Shown in pieces: positions 1 through 11,509 of a DNA stretch of 62,272 nucleotides; position 1 is the stretch's first letter; each line of letters opens with the position of its first letter. The position numbers and the translations under genes were made by a program. A model generated the notes under the pieces. That model had not been told where the DNA came from. It was given only the letters and a program-made list of their open reading frames with translations, and searched no databases. Origin of the DNA: Rhizobium sp. (GTDB taxonomy: Bacteria > Pseudomonadota > Alphaproteobacteria > Rhizobiales > Rhizobiaceae); assembly GCA_003527225.1 (NCBI GenBank), contig DPXQ01000141.1, positions 1 to 62,272 on the forward strand, given 5' to 3'.

Positions 1-637
1 ATGCTGGATTGGCTGCCTCGAGTGCGATCGAGGCGCCGCGGCGCCGGAAACGCTTCAGCGTGGCTTCCTCGTCATCGACGAGCGCCACGACGATGTCACC
101 GGGGTTGGCGCTGTTGGCATTGCGAATGATCACTGTATCGCCATCGAGAATGCCTGCCTCGATCATCGAGTCACCCTTGACCTCGAGTGCGTAGTGTTCT
201 CCCGAGCCGAGCATTTCGGCCGGCACGGTAATATCATGGGTGTTGTTCTGGATCGCCGAGATCGGCACACCGGCGGCGATACGGCCCATCACCGGAACCG
301 ACATGGAATTGCTCTGACCTTCGGCAGCAGGCTTCGCCGCGGTAACCGGCTGCGTCTTGCCCAGGCTGCCCTCGATGACGCTCGGCGAAAAGCCGCGGCG
401 CGGCTGGAAGCTCGGCGTATAGGCCTCAGGAAGCTTGATCACCTCCAATGCACGCGCCCGGTTGGGCAGGCGGCGGATGAACCCGCGCTCCTCGAGCGCC
501 GTGATCAGGCGGTGGATGCCGGACTTGGATGCGAGGTCCAGCGCATCCTTCATTTCGTCGAATGACGGCGGCACGCCCGATTCCTTCATCCGCTCGTGAA
601 TGAAGAGAAGCAGTTCCTGTTGCTTGCGCGTTAGCAT
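1..637 (-). CDS. lexA: LexA SOS repressor (3' end cut by window edge)
   Basis: Transcriptional repressor of the SOS regulon, which self-cleaves on contact with RecA filaments. The first 212 residues are visible; the usual length is about 240, so only the last part of the catalytic domain is missing. Residues 1-65 are the winged-helix DNA-binding domain (starts [15 protein letters not shown]). The Ala122-Gly123 cleavage site lies in GRIAAGV, the catalytic Ser157 in GDSM and Lys195 in ATLKRF. The ATG at 637 fits the normal LexA N-terminus. The promoter carries its own SOS box, so the gene should be autoregulated. Divergent from the VOC-kdsA pair. Identification is secure. Confidence 0.97.
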   Translation of the reverse strand, partial: MLTRKQQELLLFIHERMKESGVPPSFDEMKDALDLASKSGIHRLITALEERGFIRRLPNRARALEVIKLPEAYTPSFQPRRGFSPSVIEGSLGKTQPVTAAKPAAEGQSNSMSVPVMGRIAAGVPISAIQNNTHDITVPAEMLGSGEHYALEVKGDSMIEAGILDGDTVIIRNANSANPGDIVVALVDDEEATLKRFRRRGASIALEAANPA

Positions 638-1001
638 GTTGCGGAGCCCCGTTCATGTGAAACAAATACAGAACATACACTATCTGTTCCATTTGTGTTC
701 CGCAAGTGCATAATTTTTCATGAATTTTAGGAGCCTCCCCGCGGAATTCTCCGCGTATTCGCTGCAAAGTCGACCGGCGTTGGCGGTCCCATCGCGTTTG
801 GGAGATTGCCGTAGCCGCCGAAGCAGTCTCTGATCTGCTTCAGTTCGGGAGGCAAAGGCAGCAAATATCCGTACGCCAGGATTGGCAAGACGGATGGCGG
901 GAAAGCTATCGGGACCAGTCAGCATGTCCGGTTGCCGCTGTTTGCTTGCAAAGCCTCTTCAAATCGCGCAAACCAGCCACATCCTTTGGAAAGGTCCAGC
1001 T
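638..1001. other. Intergenic region between lexA and the VOC gene
   Basis: This 364-bp divergent gap holds the lexA promoter and SOS box at its left end and the ribosome-binding site of the VOC gene (GGAAAGG near 989) at its right end. Open frames inside it look like chance frames (Arg/Ser-rich, no recognisable motif). I see no RNA gene or repeat. Confidence 0.5.
686..700. promoter_or_regulatory. LexA-binding site (SOS box) of lexA
   Basis: The sequence GTTC-N7-GTTC (GTTC at 686-689 and 697-700) is an exact match to the direct-repeat SOS box of Alphaproteobacteria, which differs from the palindromic E. coli box. It lies about 50 bp upstream of the lexA start codon, as expected for autoregulation. 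Confidence 0.85.
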
Positions 1002-1898
1002 ATGTCCAGCCATCACGAATTGCCTCGTGCACTCGATCATCTCGTTTTGCCGGTCCATGCGCTGGACGAGGCGAGAGCGAGGTTGACCCGTCTTGGCTTC
1101 ACGGTAGCCGCAGATGCCCGCCATCCCTTCGGGACCGAAAACGCCTGTGTGTTCTTCGCCGACAATACCTATCTCGAGCCGCTCGGCGTCGCGAGCCGGG
1201 AGGAGTGCGAGGCCGCTGCTATCGCCGGAAACGTCTTTGTTGCCCGCGATCAGGCCTTTCGCTTCCGCTCCGGCGGTGAGGGGCTGTCGGCGATCGTGGT
1301 GGCTTCCAGCGATGCGGCTGCCGATCACGCGCGATTCTGCAAGATCGGCATCTCCGGCGGCGAGATGGTGACTTTCGAGCGGCCGGTACGGCTTTTGGAC
1401 GGTCGTGAGACGACAGCGGCGTTCCGGCTGGCTTTCGCCGCCGATCTCCGTTCCCCTGATTTCTTCCTGTTCGCCTGCGAGCGCGTCAATCCACTGCCCG
1501 CAGATCGCGGCGCGTTGGACCGTCACGACAACGCCGTGACCGGCATAGCCGCCGTTGTGCTTTCGGAGGAGAATCCGTCCGATTTTCAGTATCTCCTCGA
1601 GCAAGTGGTCAATCAGCGGGAGATCGAGGCCCATTCCTTCGGGATCACCATCCCGTCGGCTAATGCCCGGATCAAAGTGCTGACGCCCGATGGGCTTTCG
1701 GGTTTCTTCGGGCTTTCAGGGGAGCGGAACGAGCGTGGCCTGAAGGGCCGTGCCGTCGTCTTCGGCACTGCCGATCTCGGGGTGACAGAGAAACTGCTAG
1801 CTGCTAATGGCGTCGGCTACACCCGCAGGGGTGACCGCCTGATCGTTCCGCATGAGCAGGGGCAGGGGGTGCACTTCGTCTTTCAGGAGAACTCATGA
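1002..1898 (+). CDS. VOC (glyoxalase-like) family protein, 298 aa
   Basis: Member of the vicinal-oxygen-chelate superfamily, glyoxalase-like group; substrate unknown. The N-terminus (ALDHLVLPVHALDEARARLTRLGFTV) is the typical first beta-alpha-beta unit of a VOC module, and a second module follows in the C-terminal half (roughly residues 170-295). The open frame extends back to 882, but the ATG at 1002 is chosen because GGAAAGG sits just upstream and the protein family starts near the HLVLPV strand. The stop overlaps the kdsA start (ATGA), so the two are probably translationally coupled. No direct biochemical link to KDO synthesis is known to me; the pairing may be only positional. Confidence 0.85.
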   Translation: MSSHHELPRALDHLVLPVHALDEARARLTRLGFTVAADARHPFGTENACVFFADNTYLEPLGVASREECEAAAIAGNVFVARDQAFRFRSGGEGLSAIVVASSDAAADHARFCKIGISGGEMVTFERPVRLLDGRETTAAFRLAFAADLRSPDFFLFACERVNPLPADRGALDRHDNAVTGIAAVVLSEENPSDFQYLLEQVVNQREIEAHSFGITIPSANARIKVLTPDGLSGFFGLSGERNERGLKGRAVVFGTADLGVTEKLLAANGVGYTRRGDRLIVPHEQGQGVHFVFQENS

Positions 1899-2743
1899 GC
1901 AATCCTACGAATTCGGTCGTCACCGTCGGCGAGGGTTCCGCCAAGGCGGTATTTTCCAACACATCCCGTTTCTCGCTGATCGCCGGCCCGTGCCAGATGG
2001 AAAGCCGCGATCACGCCTTCATGGTCGCCGGCCAGCTTTCCGAAATCTGCCGCAAGCTCGGCATCGGGCTCGTCTACAAGTCGTCCTACGACAAGGCCAA
2101 CCGCACATCCCTTTCGGCCGAGCGTGGCATCGGCCTCGACAAGGCCATGGATGTCTTTGCCGATCTCAAGAAGGAATACGGCTTCCCGGTGCTGACCGAC
2201 GTGCACACCGAAGAGCACTGCCGGCTGGTCGCACCGACCGTCGACGTCCTGCAGATCCCGGCCTTCCTGTGCCGCCAGACCGATCTTCTGGTCGCCGCCG
2301 CCAAGACCGGCCGCGCCATTAATGTCAAGAAGGGCCAGTTCCTTGCCCCCTGGGACATGAGGAACGTTCTGAACAAGATCAATGCCAGCGGCAACCTGAA
2401 CGTGCTTCTGTGCGAGCGCGGCGCCTCCTTCGGCTACAACACGCTGGTGTCCGACATGCGCTCTCTGCCGATCATGGCGGCCATGGGCGCGCCGGTGGTG
2501 TTCGACGCCACCCACTCGGTCCAGCAGCCGGGCGGGCAGGGCGGCTCCACAGGCGGTGAGCGGAGGTTCGTCGAGACGCTGTCGCGCGCCGCCGTTGCCG
2601 TCGGTGTGGCCGGCCTCTTCATCGAGACCCATGAAGATCCCGACCATGCGCCCTCCGACGGACCGAACATGGTTCCGCTGAAGGATATGGCGCGGCTTCT
2701 GGAGAAGCTCCTGGCATTCGACGCCGTCGCCAAAAACAATTGA
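1895..2743 (+). CDS. kdsA: 3-deoxy-8-phosphooctulonate synthase (KDO-8-P synthase)
   Basis: Condenses phosphoenolpyruvate with arabinose-5-phosphate to KDO-8-phosphate, the first committed step of the KDO sugar of lipopolysaccharide; cytoplasmic. The 282-aa length is normal. Characteristic blocks include IAGPCQMESRDHA near residue 30, the K-S-S-Y-D-K-A-N substrate loop, the central QIPAFLCRQTDLL strand, and the C-terminal GLFIETHEDPDHAPSDGPN metal/substrate region. The start ATG overlaps the stop of the VOC gene by four bases. It is followed about 200 bp later by eno, which makes the PEP this enzyme uses; this neighbourhood is typical of rhizobia. Confidence 0.97.
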   Translation: MSNPTNSVVTVGEGSAKAVFSNTSRFSLIAGPCQMESRDHAFMVAGQLSEICRKLGIGLVYKSSYDKANRTSLSAERGIGLDKAMDVFADLKKEYGFPVLTDVHTEEHCRLVAPTVDVLQIPAFLCRQTDLLVAAAKTGRAINVKKGQFLAPWDMRNVLNKINASGNLNVLLCERGASFGYNTLVSDMRSLPIMAAMGAPVVFDATHSVQQPGGQGGSTGGERRFVETLSRAAVAVGVAGLFIETHEDPDHAPSDGPNMVPLKDMARLLEKLLAFDAVAKNN

Positions 2744-2766
2744 TTTTCAGTAGTCCGTTTCGAGAT

Positions 2767-2798
2767 GCGCCGGTCCTTGGGGCGGGCGCTTTTCTTTT
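2767..2798 (+). terminator. Possible terminator after kdsA
   Basis: An imperfect GC-rich inverted repeat (GCGCCGGTCC with GGCGGGCGC) is followed by a TTTTCTTTT tract, shortly after the kdsA stop. The stem has mismatches, so this is a moderate call. Confidence 0.45.
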
Positions 2799-2918
2799 GC
2801 ATACGGAATGGCTGCGTTTTGGTATGATGTGGTGCTTCAGACTATCGGACATGCCGCCTGTCACACGGTTGCCATTGTATTTTTCGAGCCTTCGATTATG
2901 AGAGGGCCATCCTTTTAG

Positions 2919-4220
<1,302 letters not shown>

Positions 4221-4244
4221 ACCTGCGCCCATAACAGTCTATCG

Positions 4245-4278
4245 GCCCGCGTCTCCTTTCGGAGGCGCGGGCTTTTTT
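4245..4278 (+). terminator. Rho-independent terminator of eno
   Basis: A 12-bp GC-rich stem (GCCCGCGTCTCC with GGAGGCGCGGGC, one mismatch) with loop TTTC is followed by six T residues. This is the clearest intrinsic terminator in the window. Confidence 0.93.
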
Positions 4279-4364
4279 GTTGCCGGTCGGGATCGGTCAA
4301 CGAACGGTTAAGCAATCGCCGCTAATTTGATGCGAACAGTTTTGCGTATCAAGGCATTGCCCCC

Positions 4365-4682
4365 ATGTGGACCAGGCATCACAAGAACAGAAAACTCGGC
4401 CGCTTCGTTCTTCCCGTCGTCACCGTCGCCTTTCTTTCCTATTTCGGGTATCATTCGATCCATGGCGATTACGGTTTGATCGCTGCGCAGGATTTCGAAA
4501 AGCTCCGATTCAAGCGCAGTGCCGAGCTCGCCGAGCTGGTTTCCCGTCGCGAGAAACTGGAGAGGCAGGTCGAGCTGATGAGTGACGGTTCCCTGGAGCG
4601 GGACATGATCGATGAGAAGGCGCGCTACCAATTGAATGTGTCGCGTCCGGACGAAATCGTCATATTCAATACGGTATTCTAA
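4365..4682 (+). CDS. FtsB/DivIC family septum-formation initiator-like protein
   Basis: Small bitopic membrane protein of the divisome FtsB/DivIC family, 105 aa. Residues 1-11 are basic and cytoplasmic, residues 12-30 (GRFVLPVVTVAFLSYFGYH) are the membrane segment, and residues 45-75 (EKLRFKRSAELAELVSRREKLERQVELM) form a coiled coil, followed by the short conserved C-terminal part. This gene lies between eno and pdhA in rhizobia generally, as I recall, and between eno and other genes in many Proteobacteria, which supports the family call. Its stop codon overlaps a perfect inverted repeat at 4680-4704. Confidence 0.85.
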   Translation: MWTRHHKNRKLGRFVLPVVTVAFLSYFGYHSIHGDYGLIAAQDFEKLRFKRSAELAELVSRREKLERQVELMSDGSLERDMIDEKARYQLNVSRPDEIVIFNTVF

Positions 4683-4704
4683 TTAACTGAAATCCAGTTA
4701 ATTA
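4680..4704. promoter_or_regulatory. Perfect 25-bp inverted repeat ahead of the pdh operon
   Basis: TAATTAACTG and CAGTTAATTA form an exact 10-bp inverted repeat around a 5-base spacer (AAATC), starting on the stop codon of the FtsB-like gene and followed by a long A/T-rich tract up to the pdhA leader. It could be a regulator-binding site for pdhA or an AT-rich hairpin. The stem has only two G:C pairs, so a strong terminator is less likely. Confidence 0.6.
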
Positions 4705-4830
4705 AAAATAATACAATAAAAACAAATAGATAATTGGAATGTGAGCCATGCATTTATAGCATTGCCCGCAAGCCCTTTCTTGCTTATCCTGCCATCAACG
4801 AAGAATTTTCATAACCCACGGGAGGGACGT

Positions 4831-5877
4831 ATGGCGCCGCGAAAATCCGCGACTGCTTCCGGTCGCAAGCCGACGGCCAAGTCTGCCAAGAAGGATCTGA
4901 GTGAGGGCGTGGTTGCGGAATTCGATCGCGAGACGGAGCTTAAGGCCCATCGCGAAATGCTTCTCATCCGCCGCTTCGAGGAAAAGGCAGGCCAGCTCTA
5001 TGGCATGGGCTTCATCGGTGGCTTCTGTCATCTCTATATCGGCCAGGAAGCTGTCGTTGTCGGCGTGCAGATGGCGCTGATCGAGGGCGACCAGGTCATC
5101 ACCGGTTATCGCGACCATGGCCACATGCTGGCGGCGGGCATGAGTGCGCGCGGCGTCATGGCGGAGCTCACTGGTCGTCGCGGCGGACTGTCCAAGGGTA
5201 AGGGCGGTTCCATGCACATGTTCTCCAAGGAGAAGAACTTCTACGGCGGCCACGGCATCGTCGGTGCGCAGGTGCCGCTCGGAACCGGGCTTGCCTTTGC
5301 CAATCGCTATCGTGACAACGGCCTGATTTCCGTTGCCTATTTTGGCGACGGGGCGGCCAACCAGGGCCAGGTCTACGAGAGCTTCAACATGGCTGAGCTG
5401 TGGAAGTTGCCGGTGATCTACGTGATCGAGAACAACCGCTACGCCATGGGCACGTCAGTCTCGCGCGCATCGGCGCAGACAAATTTCGCGCAGCGCGGCG
5501 TCTCCTTCAATATTCCGGGCCTTCAGGTCGACGGGATGGATGTCCGTGCGGTCAAGGCCGCGGCCGAACAGGCAGCCGAATATTGTCGCTCCGGCAAGGG
5601 GCCGGTCATTCTGGAGATGATGACTTACCGCTATCGCGGCCACTCGATGTCCGACCCGGCCAAGTATCGTTCCAAGGACGAAGTTCAGAAAATGCGCTCC
5701 GAGCACGATCCCATCGAGCAGGTGCGTGCCCGCCTGCTCGAAAAGGGCTGGGCGAGCGAGGAAGAGCTGAAGGCAATCGACAAGGACGTTCGCGATATCG
5801 TCGCAGACAGCGCCGATTTCGCCCAGGCCGATCCGGAGCCGGATGCATCCGAGCTCTACACCGACATCCTGTTGTAA
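4831..5877 (+). CDS. pdhA: Pyruvate dehydrogenase E1 component, alpha subunit
   Basis: Thiamine-diphosphate-dependent decarboxylation of pyruvate in the PDH complex, as an alpha2-beta2 E1 with PdhB. 348 aa. The ThDP/Mg motif begins at GDGAANQGQVYESFNMAELWKLP and ends at VIENN, the normal GDG-X(about 27)-NN pattern. The conserved loop YRYRGHSMSDPAKYRSKDE is intact. The frame is open to a GTG at 4741, but the ATG at 4831 has GGGAGGGA in front and gives the usual Ala/Lys-rich short N-terminus. First gene of pdhA-pdhB-pdhC; all three have very similar GGGAGGG ribosome-binding sites. An A/T-rich upstream region with a perfect palindrome probably holds the promoter. Confidence 0.96.
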   Translation: MAPRKSATASGRKPTAKSAKKDLSEGVVAEFDRETELKAHREMLLIRRFEEKAGQLYGMGFIGGFCHLYIGQEAVVVGVQMALIEGDQVITGYRDHGHMLAAGMSARGVMAELTGRRGGLSKGKGGSMHMFSKEKNFYGGHGIVGAQVPLGTGLAFANRYRDNGLISVAYFGDGAANQGQVYESFNMAELWKLPVIYVIENNRYAMGTSVSRASAQTNFAQRGVSFNIPGLQVDGMDVRAVKAAAEQAAEYCRSGKGPVILEMMTYRYRGHSMSDPAKYRSKDEVQKMRSEHDPIEQVRARLLEKGWASEEELKAIDKDVRDIVADSADFAQADPEPDASELYTDILL

Positions 5878-5895
5878 GTGGGGGAGGGTTAGCCC

Positions 5896-7272
5896 ATGCC
5901 AGTTGATATTCTCATGCCCGCCCTTTCCCCGACGATGGAAGAGGGCACACTTTCGAAATGGATGAAGAAGGAAGGCGACAAGGTCTCCTCCGGCGACGTC
6001 ATTGCGGAAATCGAAACCGATAAGGCCACCATGGAAGTGGAAGCTGTGGATGAAGGCGTGATCGGCAAGCTGCTGGTCGCCGCCGGCACCGAAGGCGTCA
6101 AGGTCAACACGCCGATCGCCGTCCTTCTGCAGGAAGGCGAAAGCGCCTCGGATGTGGCCGCTCCCAAGGCAGCACCCGCCGAAGCTGCTCCGGCTCCGTC
6201 CGCAGCTGCACCTGCTGCTGCATCCGCTCCGGTTCCGGCCGCACCCGTCGCCGCAATCGCCGCCGACCCGGATATTCCTGCCGGCACCGAAATGGTGACG
6301 ATGACGGTGCGTGAGGCGCTTCGCGAGGCCATGGCCGAGGAAATGCGCGCCAATCCGGACGTCTTCATCATGGGCGAGGAGGTTGCCGAGTACCAGGGCG
6401 CCTACAAGATCACGCAAGGCCTGCTGCAGGAGTTCGGCGCCAAGCGCGTCGTCGACACTCCGATCACCGAGCACGGTTTTGCCGGCGTCGGCGTCGGAGC
6501 TGCCATGGCCGGCCTTCGCCCGATCGTGGAGTTCATGACCTTCAACTTCGCCATGCAGGCGATCGACCAGATCATCAACTCCGCCGCCAAGACGCTTTAC
6601 ATGTCGGGCGGCCAGATGGGTGCTCCGATCGTGTTCCGCGGCCCGAACGGCGCGGCAGCGCGCGTCGCCGCCCAGCACAGCCAGGATTATGCCGCCTGGT
6701 ACAGCCATATCCCGGGTCTCAAGGTCATCCAGCCCTATACGGCTGCCGACGCCAAGGGTCTCCTCAAGGCTGCGATCCGCGATCCGAACCCGATCATCTT
6801 CCTTGAGAACGAGATCCTCTACGGTCACTCCTTCGAAGTGCCGAAACTGGACGATTTCGTCCTGCCGATCGGCAAGGCGCGCGTTCACAAGGTGGGCAAG
6901 GACGCCACCATCGTCTCCTTCGGCATCGGCATGACCTATGCGGTGAAGGCTGCCGAGGAACTAGCCAACGACGGCATCGACGTCGAGATCATCGATCTTC
7001 GCACCATCCGCCCGATGGACCTGCCGACGGTCGTTGAATCGGTGAAGAAGACCGGACGTCTGGTCACCGTCGAGGAAGGTTATCCGCAGTCGTCCGTCGG
7101 CACGGAGATCGCCACGCGCGTGATGCAGCAGGCCTTCGACTATCTCGATGCGCCGATCCTGACGATCGCCGGCAAGGACGTTCCGATGCCCTACGCGGCA
7201 AATCTCGAAAAGCTTGCTCTGCCGAACGTGGGCGAAGTCGTCGAGGCGGTCAAAACCGTCTGCTACAAGTAA
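5896..7272 (+). CDS. pdhB: Pyruvate dehydrogenase E1 component, beta subunit with N-terminal lipoyl domain
   Basis: Beta subunit of E1, 458 aa, about 125 residues longer than a lipoyl-free E1 beta. Residues 1-78 are a biotinyl/lipoyl domain with the lipoylated lysine in ETDKATME. A flexible Ala/Pro-rich linker covers roughly 85-125, and residues 135-458 are the transketolase-like pyrimidine-binding and C-terminal domains ([15 protein letters not shown] onward). The lipoyl domain fused to E1 beta is a known alphaproteobacterial arrangement. It starts 18 bp after pdhA with GGGAGGG as ribosome-binding site. Its lipoyl domain is nearly the same as the one at the start of PdhC. Confidence 0.97.
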   Translation: MPVDILMPALSPTMEEGTLSKWMKKEGDKVSSGDVIAEIETDKATMEVEAVDEGVIGKLLVAAGTEGVKVNTPIAVLLQEGESASDVAAPKAAPAEAAPAPSAAAPAAASAPVPAAPVAAIAADPDIPAGTEMVTMTVREALREAMAEEMRANPDVFIMGEEVAEYQGAYKITQGLLQEFGAKRVVDTPITEHGFAGVGVGAAMAGLRPIVEFMTFNFAMQAIDQIINSAAKTLYMSGGQMGAPIVFRGPNGAAARVAAQHSQDYAAWYSHIPGLKVIQPYTAADAKGLLKAAIRDPNPIIFLENEILYGHSFEVPKLDDFVLPIGKARVHKVGKDATIVSFGIGMTYAVKAAEELANDGIDVEIIDLRTIRPMDLPTVVESVKKTGRLVTVEEGYPQSSVGTEIATRVMQQAFDYLDAPILTIAGKDVPMPYAANLEKLALPNVGEVVEAVKTVCYK

Positions 7273-7287
7273 CGGGAGGGTTTGCAC

Positions 7288-8631
7288 ATGCCGATCAATA
7301 TCACGATGCCGGCACTCTCCCCGACCATGGAAGAGGGCAATCTTTCCAAATGGCTGGTCAAGGAAGGCGACAAGGTCAAGTCCGGCGATGTGATCGCCGA
7401 GATCGAGACCGACAAGGCGACGATGGAAGTCGAAGCCGTCGATGAAGGCACGGTCGCCAAGCTCGTCGTTCCGGCCGGCATGGAGGGTGTCAAGGTCAAT
7501 GCCCTGATCGCCATCCTCGCCGCCGAGGGCGAAGACGTCGCGGCCGCCGTAGCCGGCGGCGGTTCGGCGGCACCGGCCAAGGCGGAAGCCGCTCCGGCTG
7601 CCAGGGTTGAAGCCGCTCCGGCACCCGCCGCGTCGGCTGCTCCCACTGCTGCCGCAACGGCCGCTGCCCCCGCTGTCACCAAGTCCGGCGAGCGCGTGTT
7701 TGCATCCCCGCTGGCCCGTCGTCTGGCAAAGGATGCAGGCGTCGATCTCTCAGCGGTCTCGGGCTCCGGTCCGTATGGCCGTGTCGTCAAGAGCGACATC
7801 GAGAAGGCCGTTTCGGGCGGTGTTGCCAAGGCCGCTCCGGCCGCATCGACCGCTGCGGCGCCAGCTGCTGCCGCACCGGCCATGGCCAAGGGCGCGTCGG
7901 AGGAAGCCGTGCTCAAGCTGTTCGAGCCGGGCTCCTACGAGCTCGTGCCGCATGACGGCATGCGCAAGACCATCGCCAAGCGGCTCGTCGAATCCAAGCA
8001 GACCATTCCGCACTTCTACGTCAATGTCGATTGCGAGCTCGACGCGCTTCTGGCGCTGAGGGCCCAGTTGAACGCTGCAGCGCCCGTCAAGGACGGCGTG
8101 CCTGCCTACAAGCTCTCGGTCAACGACTTGGTCATCAAGGCGATGGCTCTGGCGCTGCGCGACGTTCCGGACGCGAACGTCTCCTGGACCGAAAGCAACA
8201 TGGTCAAGCACAAGCATTCCGACGTCGGCGTCGCCGTTTCCATTCCGGGCGGGCTGATTACGCCGATCATCCGCCATGCGGACGAAAAGACCCTGTCGGC
8301 CATCTCCAACGAGATGAAGGATCTGGGCAAGCGGGCCAAGGAGCGCAAACTCAAGCCCGAGGAATACCAGGGCGGAACGACCTCCGTCTCCAACATGGGC
8401 ATGATGGGCGTCAAATCCTTCTCGGCGGTCATCAACCCGCCGCACGCCACGATCCTTGCGGTCGGCGCGGGCGAGGAGCGGGTGGTGGTGAAGAACGGCG
8501 AGATGAAGATCGCCAATGTCATGAGCGTGACGCTCTCGACCGACCATCGCTGTGTCGATGGCGCGTTGGGTGCCGAACTTCTCGGGGCATTCAAGCGCTA
8601 CATCGAGAATCCGATGGGAATGCTGGTCTAA
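7288..8631 (+). CDS. pdhC: Dihydrolipoamide acetyltransferase, PDH E2
   Basis: E2 core of the PDH complex; transfers acetyl groups from lipoyl to CoA. 447 aa. Residues 1-78 are the lipoyl domain (lysine in ETDKATME), followed by an Ala/Pro linker. The peripheral-subunit-binding domain lies near 133-170 ([24 protein letters not shown]), then a second Ala-rich linker, and the catalytic domain from about 215 ends with the active-site histidine motif [14 protein letters not shown]. An upstream TTG at 7282 is in frame, but the ATG at 7288 has the better spacing to GGGAGGG and matches the MPI/V start of the PdhB lipoyl domain. Only one lipoyl domain is present, as usual when E1 beta also carries one. 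Confidence 0.97.
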   Translation: MPINITMPALSPTMEEGNLSKWLVKEGDKVKSGDVIAEIETDKATMEVEAVDEGTVAKLVVPAGMEGVKVNALIAILAAEGEDVAAAVAGGGSAAPAKAEAAPAARVEAAPAPAASAAPTAAATAAAPAVTKSGERVFASPLARRLAKDAGVDLSAVSGSGPYGRVVKSDIEKAVSGGVAKAAPAASTAAAPAAAAPAMAKGASEEAVLKLFEPGSYELVPHDGMRKTIAKRLVESKQTIPHFYVNVDCELDALLALRAQLNAAAPVKDGVPAYKLSVNDLVIKAMALALRDVPDANVSWTESNMVKHKHSDVGVAVSIPGGLITPIIRHADEKTLSAISNEMKDLGKRAKERKLKPEEYQGGTTSVSNMGMMGVKSFSAVINPPHATILAVGAGEERVVVKNGEMKIANVMSVTLSTDHRCVDGALGAELLGAFKRYIENPMGMLV

Positions 8632-8649
8632 CGCGGAGGGCGGCGCGCC

Positions 8650-9288
8650 ATGAAATCCGTTCTCTGCTACGGAGACAGTCTGACCTGGGGCTACGATCCG
8701 GAATCGCTGGATCGTCATCCTCTGGAGGATCGCTGGCCGAGTGTTCTGCAAAAGGCGCTCGGGCCGGGCGTCAACGTGATCGCAGAAGGGCTCAATGGCC
8801 GCACCACGGCCTATGACGACTACCTTGCCGATTGCGAGCGCAATGGAGTGAAGCTCCTGCCGAGCCTGCTCGAAAGCCATGCGCCCCTCGATCTGGTTAT
8901 CATCATGCTCGGCACAAACGACATGAAGCGGACGGTCGCGGGAACGGCGAACGATGCGACCATGGGCATGGAGCGGCTGGTGAAGCTCACACGCCATCAT
9001 GTGTGGCGCTACGGCTACGAATCTCCCGATATCCTGATCGTCTCCCCGCCGGCGGTCTGCGAAACGGCGAATGCGCCTTTCGCGGCGATGTTCAAGGGCG
9101 CGCTCGACGAATCGGCGATGCTTGCCTCGATGTACCGCGACCTTGCCGACGAATTGAATTGCGGGTTTTTCGATGCCGGGGCGGTCGCGAAAACGACTCC
9201 GCTCGATGGCATCCATCTCGATGCCGAGAACACGCGCGCCATCGGCAGGGCGTTGGAACCGGTCGTGCGGATGATGTTGGGGATTTGA
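8650..9288 (+). CDS. SGNH/GDSL-family hydrolase (arylesterase-like)
   Basis: Serine esterase of the SGNH superfamily, 212 aa. Block I is CYGDSLTWGYDP with nucleophile Ser10, block III is IIMLGTNDMK, and block V is DGIHLDAENTRAIG with the catalytic Asp/His. No signal peptide is visible, so the enzyme is probably cytoplasmic. It lies 18 bp after pdhC and keeps the direction of the PDH block, so it is probably co-transcribed. The natural substrate is unknown; related rhizobial proteins are described as arylesterases. Confidence 0.88.
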   Translation: MKSVLCYGDSLTWGYDPESLDRHPLEDRWPSVLQKALGPGVNVIAEGLNGRTTAYDDYLADCERNGVKLLPSLLESHAPLDLVIIMLGTNDMKRTVAGTANDATMGMERLVKLTRHHVWRYGYESPDILIVSPPAVCETANAPFAAMFKGALDESAMLASMYRDLADELNCGFFDAGAVAKTTPLDGIHLDAENTRAIGRALEPVVRMMLGI

Positions 9289-9384
9289 CCCTGCTTCGAA
9301 AGAGAATTGAGTAAGATCAAGGAGACGGGTTGACGAGGGTATACAGCTGGCTTTATCGACCGACCCACAACAGGAGATAGAGCT

Positions 9385-9624
9385 ATGTCGAATACGCCCC
9401 ACGAAATCCAGGACGAGTTTCCGGAATATGCAGACAAGATGCACGCGCTCAAGGTGAGCGACGAGCATTTCGCCAAGCTGCTCGAGGACTATCGCGACGT
9501 CAACCGCGCCATCCATCGTGCAGAAACGGAAGTGGAGCCGGTCGGTGACGTGCAGCTGGAAACGATGCACAAGCAGCGGATGGTTCTGAAGGACGAGATT
9601 TACGGGATGCTGACGAAGGCTTGA
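9385..9624 (+). CDS. YdcH/DUF465 family small protein
   Basis: A 79-aa all-helical protein of the DUF465 (YdcH) family: HEIQDEFPEYADKMHALKVSDEHFAKLLEDYRDVNRAIHRAET is the family's characteristic segment, followed by a short basic stretch around MHKQRMVLKDEIY. The family has no assigned function. AGGAGATAG precedes the ATG. It sits between the SGNH hydrolase and lpd and is probably part of the same transcript. Confidence 0.85.
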   Translation: MSNTPHEIQDEFPEYADKMHALKVSDEHFAKLLEDYRDVNRAIHRAETEVEPVGDVQLETMHKQRMVLKDEIYGMLTKA

Positions 9625-9705
9625 TGCCTCCACGCTTCATCCCCGAGGGAAAGGGCTCTGCCTTGTAGGGTAGGGCCCATCCCGAGACAAAGGAGATGAA
9701 GACCA

Positions 9706-11151
<1,446 letters not shown>

Positions 11152-11219
11152 AGGCGAGTTGTGGCGCCGGTTTCCGCCGCTTATATAGGTGGCCGGACTA
11201 TCGACCGAAGGAGTTGGCA

Positions 11220-11474
11220 ATGGCTGGGTTTGAAATTGGCTGGTTCCTGACCATTATCGTCGGCGGTTTCGCTGGCTGGATGGCGGGCAAGTTCTTGAAC
11301 ATGCGCTTTGGCATCATCATGAACATCATTATCGGTATCGTCGGCGCGGTCGTCGCTGCTGCCATCTTCCGGCGTTTCGGTGTCATGGTCGCCGGTGACT
11401 GGCTCGGCTTCCTGGTGACCAGTTTTGTTGGTGCCAGTCTTCTGCTTTTTGTGGTCAAGCTCATCCGGCGCTAG
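11220..11474 (+). CDS. GlsB/YeaQ/YmgE family small membrane protein
   Basis: 84-aa integral membrane protein of the transglycosylase-associated (YeaQ/YmgE) family. Three hydrophobic segments are visible: about 5-22 (IGWFLTIIVGGFAGWMAG), 29-48 (FGIIMNIIIGIVGAVVAAAIF) and 58-80 (WLGFLVTSFVGASLLLFVVKL). The Gly-rich first helix is typical. AAGGAG at 11208-11213 fixes the ATG at 11220 rather than the in-frame TTG at 11214. The function of the family is unclear; members are often stress-inducible. Confidence 0.85.
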   Translation: MAGFEIGWFLTIIVGGFAGWMAGKFLNMRFGIIMNIIIGIVGAVVAAAIFRRFGVMVAGDWLGFLVTSFVGASLLLFVVKLIRR

Positions 11475-11509
11475 GGCGCTCAAAAGGGATGACAAGGAAA
11501 GGGTAGGGC

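Noticed and set aside
680..925. 81-codon minus-strand frame upstream of lexA
   Set aside because: Spans the lexA promoter and SOS box; composition is that of chance frames.
7750..9633. 627-codon minus-strand open frame opposite pdhC, the SGNH gene and the YdcH gene
   Set aside because: Antisense shadow spanning three well-supported genes; no ribosome-binding site or motif.
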